DNA of 64,000 bases from JACKHO01 sp041398745 (GTDB taxonomy: Bacteria; Planctomycetota; Planctomycetia; Planctomycetales; Planctomycetaceae): NCBI GenBank assembly GCA_041398745.1, contig JAWKUB010000011.1, forward strand, positions 192,894-256,893. Reading direction: 5' to 3'. Under the pieces are notes generated by a model. The model was not told the DNA's origin, did not search any database, and was given only the letters and a program-made list of their open reading frames with translations. Position 1 is the stretch's first letter; each line of letters begins with the position of its first letter. This document shows, piece after piece, positions 43,782-53,273 of this stretch. The translations under genes and the position numbers were made by a program.

Positions 43782-46700
43782 TTATTCTGGCAGCGACACC
43801 AACTCCCCTTCATTCCCTTTGGAATTCGGGACGAGGCCAAAGAGTCGCCGCACGAACGCTTCGGCATCGAGCATCAAACTAAACCCGGCGGGAATAAGAA
43901 TCAACGTGAAGACGGTCGAAATAATGAGACCGCCCAGCACCACGCTGCCCAGTCCGCGATACAGTTCACTACCGGCGCCGGGTGCCCACACAATATGACC
44001 GTTATCCCACGCGGGCAGCGGAACCACCAGCGGTAGCATACCAAGTACCGTTGTCAGCGTACTCATGAGAATGGGACGCACACGTGTGCGCACGCTGTCG
44101 ACAATGGCGTCGGTCTCGCCCATTCCCTCTTCGCGCATGTTGCTCAGTGCCTGGTGCACAATGAGAATGGCGTTGTTCACCACGGTTCCAATGAGAATGA
44201 CGAACCCCAGCATGGTCAACACGTCGAGCGTTTGCGGGATGAACAAGTTCAGCACAGCTAAGCCACCGAATCCGCCGACAAGCGCGAGCAGCACGCTGGT
44301 CATAATGACGAGGGGATACAGGTACGACTCGAATAGCGCGGCCATCAGCAGGTAGGTAATGAGCGCCGCGAGAATGAGATTTCCGGACATGGCTCGGCGT
44401 GTATCGGCCAGTTTGTCCGACGTTCCGGCCAGTCTGATTTGATACTGCCCGCTGCGGCACAACGGCGACTCCAGCACCGGACGCCGAATTTCCTGATCGA
44501 CTTTGAGAATGGCCGATTCCAATGCCATGGTCGGCGCCGGCTTGATTTGCACCGTCACCGAACGTTGACGTTCTATGTGGTTCAGTCGCTCCGGGCCACC
44601 TGTGGGCACCACATCGGCGACGGCACCGAGGTTGATGAGTTTGCCACCGGGTGAACTGACGGGCAGGTTCGCAAGGTCCTGCTCGCGTGAGGCGAATTGA
44701 TCGGCCCCGTAAATGACGAGGTCAATTTCGCGTCCCTGGTGCTGATAGTCGCCCGCGTAGGCACCATCGACCAGAGCGTTCACCGTGTAGCCGAGGTCAT
44801 CTGCCGACATGCCCAAGTCAGCGGCCTGTTCCCAACGGGGACGCACGTGCAGTTCGGGGTTGGTCGATTCCAGGTTCTGCATGGGGCGTGCCTGGTGACC
44901 TTGATCGGCGGGGAAGACGCCGGAGTCAGCATAAGGACCAATACCTGCGGCACGCATGAAGACATCGGCTCCAATGACGTTGAGTTGCTCAATGTCCGGA
45001 CCGGTGATTTCCACGTCGACTGCGCGTCCACCGCTCAAGCCACCGGAGAAGAGACTCGACTGAGTGACGATGGGAATAATTCCGGGAATGCGACCAGCGG
45101 CTTGTCGCAGCACGGGGACGAGTTCGCCAGCCCGCAATGGATCTTCGGCTTTACAACCCATGAACAGGTTTCCGCCCCGCGCTACGAAAAAGAAGTTCTC
45201 CATTCGCGGCCCTTTCAGGGCGGCTTCTTCTGGTGAACCGCGTTCGCTTTCCCAGTAGGGAGCGAGTTCGGACTCGACGTCGCGGCCGATTTCGATCATG
45301 TGGTCGAGGTTGTAACCGGGAGGCGGCAACAGGATGGCGAACACCAGGTTCCGGTTGCCTTCGGGCAGGTACTCCGTCGGCGGCATAAGGACGCGGGCAC
45401 CGACGTACGAGACACCGACGAAAATGACGCACACCAGCAGTTTGATGACGACGTTGCCGGGCATCGAAATCATCATGCGAATGCCATTGGCAAATGAGCC
45501 GACCAGCATTGTCCAGAGTGAATTTCGAGGTGGAGCGGCACTCTTCGCTGCATCCGGTTTCCCTTTCTGCTGCGCCAAAATTCGCTGAGCCGCGGTGGGA
45601 ATGACCGTGACCGACACAATCAGGGAGAGTCCCACTGCACAGCTAATGGCAATGGCAATGTCGCGGAACAACTGCCCCGCCTGACCTTCCATAAAGACCA
45701 CGGGCACGAACACGGCCAGCGTGGTGAGGGTCGAGGCCAGCACGGCTCCCCACACTTCCTGTGCCCCTTTGAGCGAGGCCACCTGCGGTGACTCACCGAG
45801 CTGATACCGTCGGAAAATGTTCTCGTACACCACAATGGCGTTGTCGACCACCATCCCGACCGCGAACGCCATTCCCGCCAGACTGATGACGTTAATGCTG
45901 CGACCGAACCCCCGAATGAACAGGAATGAAGCCACAATACTAATGGGAATCGACAGGCCAATAATGATGACACTGCGTGGGCTCCGCAGGAACAGCAGCA
46001 GTACGAAAATCGCCAGACCACCGCCGAGGTAAATGTTACTGGTCACCAAATCGGTCGCGGAATAGATGTACTCCGTCTGATCGTACACCTGGTCGAGCGT
46101 CAGTCCCCGTTGGGCCAAAACACCGAGTTTCAGTTCTTCAATGGCAATGCGAATACAGTCGCCGAATTCTTTCTTGGCGTCGGCCAACTCAACTTCGGTC
46201 AGTTCGCCGTCACCATTCAAATCGAGATCTGCAACGGGCGGCCCCATGATTTCCAGCACGTTGGTACCGGGAGACTGCTGACAGTTAATGGCCAGTCCGT
46301 CGACACCTTTCTGACGCACCGTTCCGTCCGGCTTCTTGTAATCGATGCCCACCGTCGCCACGTCACTGACTCGAACCGGAGCATTGTCTCGAATGCCAAT
46401 AATGGTGTCGGCAACTTGCTCCGGCGTGGTGTACTGACCAATGGTCCGCACCACTTCCCGGTGCTTCCCTTCCCAGATATCGCCAGCCGAGGTGTTCTTA
46501 TTTTGACTCCGCAACGCCCGACGCAAATCAGCAACGGTGACCTGATGCGCCGCCAGCCGCACGGGATCGACCACCACGCGAAATTCCTGATCGCGCCCGC
46601 CGAGCACGTTGGCGTTCGAGACTCCCGGAATACGTTCCAGTCGAGCCTCAATGAAATCTTCGGCGAATCGCCGCATGAGGGCCGGTTCGGGACTTCCCGC

Positions 46701-47285
46701 GAGCAGTTCATCCAAAGCCGGATACTGATCCGACATTTTGCGGAGGATTCCCAGGTCCGGTTCCGTCCGTCCATCGATAAACCTCGACAGCGGTTCCTTC
46801 AGTTCGGGATGCACCGCGACGAACGCAGACAACTCTTCTCGCGTTGGCGGAATGGGTTTGAGAATGACCCACGCGATGAATTCGTTCCCCTGGGCGCCTT
46901 CCGTAATGGTTGGCTCGCGTGCATCTTCCGGATACTCCGCCACCTGGTTCAGTTTGTCGCTCACCTTGGCCCGAGCTTCGCCGAGGTCGAATCCCACGGG
47001 AAACTTCAGCGTAATTGTCCCGCTGGAATCGCGGCTCTCGCTCTTAAACTCCTGCAGACCTTCGACGCTTTTCAGCTGTTCTTCCTGCTCGTCGATTATT
47101 TCGCGTTCCACCTCCTGAGCACTGGCTCCCGGCCAGACGGTAGTCACGGTAATTTCGGGTTCGGCCACGTCGGGCGTCAGCTGAACCGGCGTATTGAACA
47201 GCGCAAGTGCCCCGAAGAGCATGGCCAGCAATACGGCGACGCTCACCTTGACGGGGTTTTCGCACGAAAAGCGAATGGGATCCAT
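43782..47285 (-). CDS. RND-type efflux pump (AcrB/MMPL-like) with an internal EF-hand
   Basis: 1167 residues from the ATG at 47285. The N-terminus MDPIRFSCENPVKVSVAVLL is the usual start of the heavy RND transporters, with a first span at about 14-35, followed by EITVTTVWPGASAQEVEREI. Twelve spans in two clusters, with the motif GMAFAVGMVVDNAIVVYENI near 500 and TVVNNAILIVHQA near 1085. Between spans 1 and 2 the first periplasmic domain contains an EF-hand loop DLNGDGELTEVE (residues 355-366, D/N/D/E/T/E positions), unusual here. No membrane fusion partner lies nearby. It starts 10 bp after the gcvT stop. Confidence 0.9.
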   Translation of the reverse strand: MDPIRFSCENPVKVSVAVLLAMLFGALALFNTPVQLTPDVAEPEITVTTVWPGASAQEVEREIIDEQEEQLKSVEGLQEFKSESRDSSGTITLKFPVGFDLGEARAKVSDKLNQVAEYPEDAREPTITEGAQGNEFIAWVILKPIPPTREELSAFVAVHPELKEPLSRFIDGRTEPDLGILRKMSDQYPALDELLAGSPEPALMRRFAEDFIEARLERIPGVSNANVLGGRDQEFRVVVDPVRLAAHQVTVADLRRALRSQNKNTSAGDIWEGKHREVVRTIGQYTTPEQVADTIIGIRDNAPVRVSDVATVGIDYKKPDGTVRQKGVDGLAINCQQSPGTNVLEIMGPPVADLDLNGDGELTEVELADAKKEFGDCIRIAIEELKLGVLAQRGLTLDQVYDQTEYIYSATDLVTSNIYLGGGLAIFVLLLFLRSPRSVIIIGLSIPISIVASFLFIRGFGRSINVISLAGMAFAVGMVVDNAIVVYENIFRRYQLGESPQVASLKGAQEVWGAVLASTLTTLAVFVPVVFMEGQAGQLFRDIAIAISCAVGLSLIVSVTVIPTAAQRILAQQKGKPDAAKSAAPPRNSLWTMLVGSFANGIRMMISMPGNVVIKLLVCVIFVGVSYVGARVLMPPTEYLPEGNRNLVFAILLPPPGYNLDHMIEIGRDVESELAPYWESERGSPEEAALKGPRMENFFFVARGGNLFMGCKAEDPLRAGELVPVLRQAAGRIPGIIPIVTQSSLFSGGLSGGRAVDVEITGPDIEQLNVIGADVFMRAAGIGPYADSGVFPADQGHQARPMQNLESTNPELHVRPRWEQAADLGMSADDLGYTVNALVDGAYAGDYQHQGREIDLVIYGADQFASREQDLANLPVSSPGGKLINLGAVADVVPTGGPERLNHIERQRSVTVQIKPAPTMALESAILKVDQEIRRPVLESPLCRSGQYQIRLAGTSDKLADTRRAMSGNLILAALITYLLMAALFESYLYPLVIMTSVLLALVGGFGGLAVLNLFIPQTLDVLTMLGFVILIGTVVNNAILIVHQALSNMREEGMGETDAIVDSVRTRVRPILMSTLTTVLGMLPLVVPLPAWDNGHIVWAPGAGSELYRGLGSVVLGGLIISTVFTLILIPAGFSLMLDAEAFVRRLFGLVPNSKGNEGELVSLPE

Positions 47286-47295
47286 ATGCGGTGTC

Positions 47296-48381
47296 TTACT
47301 TCTGGCGACGATAAAACGGCAACGCGACCACTTCAGCAGCCACACACTTTCCGCGAATATCAACTTCGACGGAGGTTCCGGGCTGCGAAAGGTTTCCTGG
47401 AACGTAAGCCATTGCAATGACCTCGTTCAATGTCGGTGAGAATGTTCCAGACGTAATATGCCCAACTGCTGCATTCTCAGCCCGAACAATCGCACCCTCG
47501 CGGGCAATTCGTTTTCCTTCAAGTTTCAGGCCGACACGAACCGGCAAATCGGTCCGGGCGGAAATCACTTTCAGTGCTGACTTTCCGAAAAATTCTCCCG
47601 CATCCATTTTCACGCCGAAGGCAAGACCAGCGGTAAGGGGATCGGTCTGTTCGTCCATTTCGTGTCCGTAAAGCGGCATAGCTGCTTCGAGACGCAACGT
47701 ATCGCGGCAGCCTAGTCCACAAGGTGCGATGCCAGCCTCAGCTCCACTCTGCAGCACCGCCTGCCACACTTCGTCCCCTTCAGCCAGAGAAACAATGACC
47801 TCGAAACCATCTTCGCCGGTATAGCCTGTCCGGCTGATGGTCGCCTTCTTCCCGAAGACTTCCGCATCCAGCGCGGTGTAATATTTCATCGCACCCAAAT
47901 CGGCGGAGGCATGCGGTCCCAGCACATCCAGGCTGCGTGGTCCCTGAATGGCAAACATGAAGGTGGTGGTTGTCTGATCATCCACCGCCACATCGAATCC
48001 GCCACGATGTTCTTCGATCCAGCTAACAATTTTGTCGCGGTTCGACGCGTTGACCACGAGCATGTGACGGTCTTCAAACCGGTACACGAGTACGTCGTCG
48101 AGAATTCCTCCCTGCTCGTTGCAGACGAGAGAATACCGAACCTGTCCAACTTTCAGTCGGGTGACGTCATTCGTCAGCAGCCGATCGAGAAACTTTTCGG
48201 CATCGGACCCAGTGAAAACAATTCGGCCCATGTGTGCGATGTCGAACAGGCCCACGCGTTCGCGAACGGCCGCGTGTTCTTCGGTAATCGTGGAGTACTG
48301 AATGGGCATCGACCAGCCGGCAAAATCGACCATTCGACCGCCGTTGGCGGCGTGCCAGTCGTGAAGTGCAGTTTGAAGCAT
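47296..48381 (-). CDS. gcvT: Glycine cleavage system T protein (aminomethyltransferase)
   Basis: 361 residues from the ATG at 48381 (MLQTALHDWHAANGGRMVDF). It transfers the methylene group from H-protein to tetrahydrofolate. Family features: GWSMPIQY, VGLFDIAHMGRIVFTG (GcvT-type folate fold), NASNRDKIVSWI, GLGCRDTLRLEAAMPLYGHE and the C-terminal GKCVAAEVVALPFY. The reading frame begins further up but the segment above 48381 is covered by repeat DNA and lacks family similarity. gcvH and gcvP are not in the window. Read into the RND gene. Confidence 0.92.
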   Translation of the reverse strand: MLQTALHDWHAANGGRMVDFAGWSMPIQYSTITEEHAAVRERVGLFDIAHMGRIVFTGSDAEKFLDRLLTNDVTRLKVGQVRYSLVCNEQGGILDDVLVYRFEDRHMLVVNASNRDKIVSWIEEHRGGFDVAVDDQTTTTFMFAIQGPRSLDVLGPHASADLGAMKYYTALDAEVFGKKATISRTGYTGEDGFEVIVSLAEGDEVWQAVLQSGAEAGIAPCGLGCRDTLRLEAAMPLYGHEMDEQTDPLTAGLAFGVKMDAGEFFGKSALKVISARTDLPVRVGLKLEGKRIAREGAIVRAENAAVGHITSGTFSPTLNEVIAMAYVPGNLSQPGTSVEVDIRGKCVAAEVVALPFYRRQK

Positions 48382-48498
48382 GAGGGACTCACTACAATTT
48401 GCGTAAAACGACAATGTTAGCGAACCCGCCCCCCGTGCTGCGAATCCACGGGGGCAGGAATCGCAAAACAGACGCGTTCTGAGGTCCTCAGCTCGAGA

Positions 48499-48640
48499 GT
48501 AGGCCGGACCGCAGGCCGCGAGTGATTGCCGGAGCTGCGCAAACTTGGTCCCATTACTTCGACGACGCATCAATTCGCTCACATCGTTCTGTCGCGGCGG
48601 AAGTTCCGGCAACGGTACAGTTTGCTCCGATCCGGCCTAC
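48499..48640. repeat. GTAGGCCGGA element E3 with perfect inverted ends
   Basis: GTAGGCCGGA (48499-48508) and TCCGGCCTAC (48631-48640) are perfect 10-bp inverted ends of a 142-bp element between gcvT and lysS. It holds further GCCGG palindromes. It resembles the left end of E1 and E2. Confidence 0.72.
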
Positions 48641-48758
48641 GATTGAATTTCAGGAGGAATTCCCCGCCCGGCGTTTGACCGCAGGGATTCGTTTCGCAAC
48701 CATGCCGCATTCTCTGGCCAGATTGGCCCGCGACGCACTTCAACATGAACCTTTGAAC

Positions 48759-50288
48759 ATGTCTGCACCATCCAAGCCCGACCGCTTCGAAACGGCCCGT
48801 CTGCAAAAGGCGGAAGCGATTATCGAATTGGGACACGACCCCTTCGGCCAGCGTTTCGACAATCACGAAAGCATTGCCGCAGTGCGTCCCCGCTGCCCGG
48901 AAGAAAGTGGAACTGATGGTGAGCAGGTCCGTGTCGCCGGACGCATTATGTTGCGCCGCAAGGCAGGCAAGTTGCGTTTTTATGACATCGCAGACGCCAC
49001 CGGCAACATCCAGCTCCTGTTCTCACGCGGCGATCTCGATGACGCGCAATGGCAGCTCATGAGTGCTCTCGATTTGGGTGACCTCATTGGAATTGATGGT
49101 TGCCTGCGTCGGACCGAGACCGGTGAAATCTCGATTTTCGTCAAGCAGCTCACTGTTCTGTGCAAGTCGCTCGCCCAGCCGCCTGAAAAGCACCACGGCG
49201 TCACCGACATCGAAACACTGCTCAGGCACCGCGAACTCGACCTGATTTACACTGAAGGCGTTCGTGACAAACTGCTGTTGCGGAGCCAAATCCTCGACTC
49301 GGTGCGTCAGACACTTCGCGACCAGAAGTTCGTGGAAGTCGAAACCCCCGTGCTGCACGCAGTTGCTGGTGGCGCAGCAGCCCGTCCGTTTACCACGCAC
49401 CACAACGCACTCGACATCGACCTCTACCTCCGCATTGCTCTGGAACTCCACCTGAAGCGTCTCATGGTTGGCGGGATTGAGCGCGTCTACGAAATCGGGC
49501 GTGTGTTCCGGAACGAAGGGATTGACGCCACGCACAATCCCGAGTTCACCATGATCGAAATCTATCAGGCGTACGGAAACTACGAATCCATGATGGACCT
49601 CACCGAGGCCATTGTGACGAACGCCGCGCGCCGAGTGCTCGGATCAAATGATCAACCACTCGAGCTCCCCTGGAAAGATACCACCATCGACTTCACACCG
49701 CCGTGGCCACGGAGAAAATACGCTGACCTGTTCGAAGAACACGCCGGTTGCTCGATGACTGACTCGGCCGCTGTCCAGGCGAAGGCTCGCGAAGAGGCTC
49801 AGAAGGGGAACATCAAGCAGGAATTCATCGCACAGATGGATGCCGGCCATGTCCACCCGGATATCGTCGTCAGCGAAGTCTTTGAAGCCTGCGTGGAAGA
49901 CGCGCTGCAAGGCCCGGTGTTCGTCATCGACTACCCGGCTTCCATTTGTCCGCTCACCAAGCGCAAGCAGGATGATCCGAACATCGCGGAGCGGTTCGAG
50001 CTGTTCATCGACGGCATGGAGCTGGCCAATGCCTACACTGAATTGAATGATCCCAAACTGCAGGAAGAACTCTTCCGCACGCAGCTCGCCGGTCAGGACG
50101 AAGAAGACTCCATGGCCAAAATGGACCACGATTTCATTTCCGCTCTGAAGGTCGGCATGCCCCCCGCAGGCGGACTCGGCATTGGAATTGACCGCCTCGT
50201 CATGTTGCTGACCAACAGTCAGACCATTCGAGACATCATTTTCTTCCCGCTGCTGCGCCCCGAGGGACAGCCCAAGCCAGCGAATTGA
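48759..50288 (+). CDS. lysS: Lysyl-tRNA synthetase, class II
   Basis: 509 residues from the ATG at 48759 (MSAPSKPDRFETARLQKAE). The frame is open to 48522, but that section is the E3 repeat; an ATG at 48702 is the alternative. Charges tRNA-Lys with lysine. N-terminal OB-fold anticodon domain around VRVAGRIMLRRKAGKLRFYD, class II motif 2 at RVFRNEGIDATHNPEFTMIE, motif 3 at GGLGIGIDRLVMLLTN and the lysine-pocket segment PLTKRKQDDPN. All domains are complete. Confidence 0.94.
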   Translation: MSAPSKPDRFETARLQKAEAIIELGHDPFGQRFDNHESIAAVRPRCPEESGTDGEQVRVAGRIMLRRKAGKLRFYDIADATGNIQLLFSRGDLDDAQWQLMSALDLGDLIGIDGCLRRTETGEISIFVKQLTVLCKSLAQPPEKHHGVTDIETLLRHRELDLIYTEGVRDKLLLRSQILDSVRQTLRDQKFVEVETPVLHAVAGGAAARPFTTHHNALDIDLYLRIALELHLKRLMVGGIERVYEIGRVFRNEGIDATHNPEFTMIEIYQAYGNYESMMDLTEAIVTNAARRVLGSNDQPLELPWKDTTIDFTPPWPRRKYADLFEEHAGCSMTDSAAVQAKAREEAQKGNIKQEFIAQMDAGHVHPDIVVSEVFEACVEDALQGPVFVIDYPASICPLTKRKQDDPNIAERFELFIDGMELANAYTELNDPKLQEELFRTQLAGQDEEDSMAKMDHDFISALKVGMPPAGGLGIGIDRLVMLLTNSQTIRDIIFFPLLRPEGQPKPAN

Positions 50289-50522
50289 TTGAGTGCACAG
50301 CTGGAGACCGAGTGTGAATTGGAAGTCGTCAACCACGGGACGGTTCAAATTAAGACACGACGGAGCCACTGAGTGCTTTGCGGTTCAGTGCTCTCAATAA
50401 TTCGTCGCCGAGTGCTCCGTTCGTTCGTGGCATTACCAACTTCCGTAAGTTTCTGATTCACGGCCAGTCCAGAAACGGTATACTGATTGGTAGAGAGGAC
50501 AATTTCTTGAAAGGGCGAGACG

Positions 50523-52001
50523 ATGGCCAAGTGGCATCGAAGCTGGCTGGGACGGTTACTCCTCCTTGGGGTTGTCGCCGTAGGCCTCTATATCTACTTC
50601 AAATCTCCCAAAGCAGATATTGAAACTCTGGCGACTGCCGTGAGGCACCGCGATACGGAACTTGCTGTCTGGGTGATGAAGAAGTATCCGGAGTGGAGAG
50701 AACACCAGTTCTCCGGCATCATTCTCGACGATGCAATGCGCCATGGGGATAAAAACATGGTGCGTGCGCTCGTAGAGGGTGGATACGACCTTGACCGCGT
50801 TATCATTCGAAATCGAGATTCCTCTGATTCCAGAGGTGGTGAGCTGATTTACCCCTCACCGTTAGCATCGGCCGCACGTATGCGTGACGATGAAATGGTG
50901 CTGCACCTTCTCGAGCTGGGGGCCAATCCCAATGGGCATCCACAAGAACGAACAACTCCACTTGAGATTGCGTGTGAATTCCCATACGGGGCTACGACAC
51001 CACTTATCAGAATTCAAGATCTCCGGACTGAAGCAGAACTTGAGGCCTACATCGAGCGTTGGGTCAATGGCACGGCCAGCAGAAAACTCGTGCAGGCACT
51101 GCTGGAAGCTGGGGCCAATCCTAACCTCGGTGGCCACCGTCGACCGCTTGAAAGTGCGGTATCGGATGGCCGACCAGATTTGGTGGAACTGCTCCTAAAG
51201 CATGGAGCGGACCCAAATACATTGACGTGGGGCACTACTCCATTGCTGGAATCGTATGCTCTCAACTCAGGGTTTAAGGAATACCACGATGAGCACAGGT
51301 CGGAATTGAAGATTGTCCCCGACTACCCCAGAGTTCGAGAGTTGCTGCTGCAATACGGAGCTGTCGAGCCGGACCTGGAAAGCTATGATCGTTTAATCAA
51401 AGCTTTCAACAGCGAGGATGCGAAGGCGCTGTCGTCGCTGCTCGATAGCGAGCCGGGAATGGCAGAGTTGTTCCTGTACGGTCGACTTACACTGGCTGAA
51501 ATGGCGGCGTACAAGGGACGGCTGGACGTTCTGCAGGACCTGCTGAAGCGGGGCGTTGAACTAAACAAGCCCGACCCGACGGGACACACAGCTCTTTGCT
51601 CCGCCTGTGCCGGCGGAAATCTGGAAACGGTGCAGTTTTTGATCGACAATGGCGCCGATGTAAATCTAGGTTGTCGGAGGGCCTGTCCGCTTGGAAACGC
51701 GGCAAGAATGCGTCATCGCGAGATTGTCGAATTGCTCCTGTCCCACGGAGCTGATCCCAATGGAAGGGGGGATGGAGACACTCCTTTGCAACTTGCCTGC
51801 AAGCTACAAACTTCCGGAGGTTCCTCAAAGGTCCTGCCGCCCGACATAAGTATCGTGCGGGTACTGCTCAATGCTGGCGCTGACCCGAACAAAGCAGGAA
51901 AATACACTTATTACACTCCGATGTCCGCAGCGCTCGAACGCGACGACCGTGATTTGGCGCGCCTCTTGGGAGCAAGCCAGTACTGGCCCAATTCCAACTA
52001 A
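50523..52001 (+). CDS. Ankyrin-repeat protein with N-terminal membrane anchor
   Basis: 492 residues. An N-terminal span WLGRLLLLGVVAVGLYIYF (about 8-27) acts as signal anchor. At least six ankyrin-like repeats follow, for example MRHGDKNMVRALVEGGYDLD, LHLLELGANPNGHPQERTTP, VELLLKHGADPNTLTWGTTP, LQDLLKRGVELNKPDPTGHT, VQFLIDNGADVNLGCRRACP and VELLLSHGADPNGRGDGDTP. Ankyrin repeats usually mediate protein contacts; a periplasmic partner is inferred from the anchor. GGGCGAGA lies a few bases upstream of the start. Confidence 0.87.
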   Translation: MAKWHRSWLGRLLLLGVVAVGLYIYFKSPKADIETLATAVRHRDTELAVWVMKKYPEWREHQFSGIILDDAMRHGDKNMVRALVEGGYDLDRVIIRNRDSSDSRGGELIYPSPLASAARMRDDEMVLHLLELGANPNGHPQERTTPLEIACEFPYGATTPLIRIQDLRTEAELEAYIERWVNGTASRKLVQALLEAGANPNLGGHRRPLESAVSDGRPDLVELLLKHGADPNTLTWGTTPLLESYALNSGFKEYHDEHRSELKIVPDYPRVRELLLQYGAVEPDLESYDRLIKAFNSEDAKALSSLLDSEPGMAELFLYGRLTLAEMAAYKGRLDVLQDLLKRGVELNKPDPTGHTALCSACAGGNLETVQFLIDNGADVNLGCRRACPLGNAARMRHREIVELLLSHGADPNGRGDGDTPLQLACKLQTSGGSSKVLPPDISIVRVLLNAGADPNKAGKYTYYTPMSAALERDDRDLARLLGASQYWPNSN

Positions 52002-52054
52002 ATGCCTGCGTGCGAGAACAACTTGAGCCAAAAGACCTGTCTAACACATCACAT

Positions 52055-52270
52055 ATGATTCCCAACCGCCGAGACGCACTTCTCACCACGTACCGCGACG
52101 GATTGTTGAACGACATCCTTCCGTTCTGGATTCGGCATAGTGTCGACCGGGAGTTTGGTGGGTTTATGACTGCTGCGGACCGCGACGGGAGGGTGGTGGA
52201 TACCGACAAGGGGGAGTGGCAGCAGCTGCAAATGAGTCTCAATGTCGTGCAAGTTGGGGTCGCAAATTGA
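52055..52270 (+). pseudogene. Truncated 5' copy of the AGE-family epimerase gene
   Basis: Reads MIPNRRDALLTTYRDGLLND, then ILPFWIRHSVDREFGGFMTA as in the intact epimerase at 53274. Nucleotides 52086-52225 align with 53305-53444 with about 11 differences and no gaps; after that the copy diverges and stops at 52270. It is a 5' fragment, not functional as an enzyme. The novel gene at 52306 lies between the fragment and the full gene. Confidence 0.85.
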
Positions 52271-52305
52271 AACATACGTCAACTTGCCAGTATGAACTCG
52301 TCGAC

Positions 52306-53145
52306 ATGCAGCCGGTCGACTACAGGGTCGTTGTCCCGTCATTTGCGATATTCGGCCTCGCACTTGCGATTGCGCTTTTTCCGGTGACTGCGTTCTTCCC
52401 TGCAAAAGCGGTCTACGCCTGGGGGGGCACATTCTTGCTCGCGCTTGTCGCGGCCTATGCGCTGAGGATTCTGTCATCACGCCGAACCGTTTGGTTGTCG
52501 GTTGTCGAAGTGCCGCAGCGAGTTCTTCACATTGAGTGGAGATTCTTCGGCTATCTCATCAGCGAGTCCAAAATGAACTTTGGTGACGGAATAACCATTG
52601 CCGTCAACAGAGCGTATCCAGGCCAACCACGGAAAGCCGGTTGGGAACTTCACGCAGTGGAGATTGAGAACCTGCCGGACCACACCCACATCCGACTGAC
52701 ACAATCGGAATGCATTGACGAACTCCGCAAGCATCGGGACGCCATCACTATCGCACTCAGTATTCCTGCCTCAGCGAACGACGTTCTCGCCGAGTTTGAC
52801 CAAGTCAGTGCTGCGCCGCATCAGCATCTGCTCGACTTCGGCTACAAACAATTGGCGGTAAAGGTCATCGACAACAATTCCGTTCTTCATGTCGTCAATG
52901 AGAGACCGTCACTTGATGAACCGCGGGTCATGATTTTCTGGCTCAGGGATTACATTGGAATCAAGGTGGAGATTTTCAGGCTGAGATACAGAGGTGACCA
53001 CTTTGATCTTTGGCTCGTTCAGACAAATCCCAATGAACGCGATGTGACAGGCCATACACTCCACTTCAAATCGCGAGATGACATTCTCGACGCGGAAGAC
53101 TTCCTGTTGGACTTCACACACTTGGTGCGTTATGACAAGTCGTGA
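52306..53145 (+). CDS. Membrane protein of unknown function inserted before the epimerase
   Basis: 279 residues from the ATG at 52306; the frame runs back through the duplicated segment to 52216 and a TTG at 52267 overlaps the pseudogene stop, so the start is uncertain. Two spans near 10-55 (VVPSFAIFGLALAIALFPVT and GGTFLLALVAAYALRILS), then a large soluble region with FDLWLVQTNPNERDVTGHTL and DAEDFLLDFTHLVRYDKS. No family recognised. It lies between a truncated and the intact epimerase gene, so it may have arrived with the duplication. Confidence 0.65.
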   Translation: MQPVDYRVVVPSFAIFGLALAIALFPVTAFFPAKAVYAWGGTFLLALVAAYALRILSSRRTVWLSVVEVPQRVLHIEWRFFGYLISESKMNFGDGITIAVNRAYPGQPRKAGWELHAVEIENLPDHTHIRLTQSECIDELRKHRDAITIALSIPASANDVLAEFDQVSAAPHQHLLDFGYKQLAVKVIDNNSVLHVVNERPSLDEPRVMIFWLRDYIGIKVEIFRLRYRGDHFDLWLVQTNPNERDVTGHTLHFKSRDDILDAEDFLLDFTHLVRYDKS

Positions 53146-53273
53146 TTCCGCGTGGCCTTGTCGTTCGTTGCCACAAACTTTGTGTATGACATTCAATTGA
53201 GCTGTGAGCTCATGGTGATGACCTTGCAAGCTGGAATCGTTGCGGGCAATCCCTGAAAGTGCGTCTGATCACG

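Noticed and set aside
46110..47420. 436-residue plus-strand ORF opposite the RND gene
   Set aside because: His/Arg/Gln-rich composition typical of antisense frames; the minus strand has the RND pump.
48522..48758. N-terminal extension of lysS
   Set aside because: This segment is largely the GTAGGCCGGA element and shows no LysRS similarity; translation is placed at 48759.
52216..52305. N-terminal extension of the inserted membrane gene
   Set aside because: Its first bases are the end of the duplicated epimerase segment, so the frame there is inherited from another gene.
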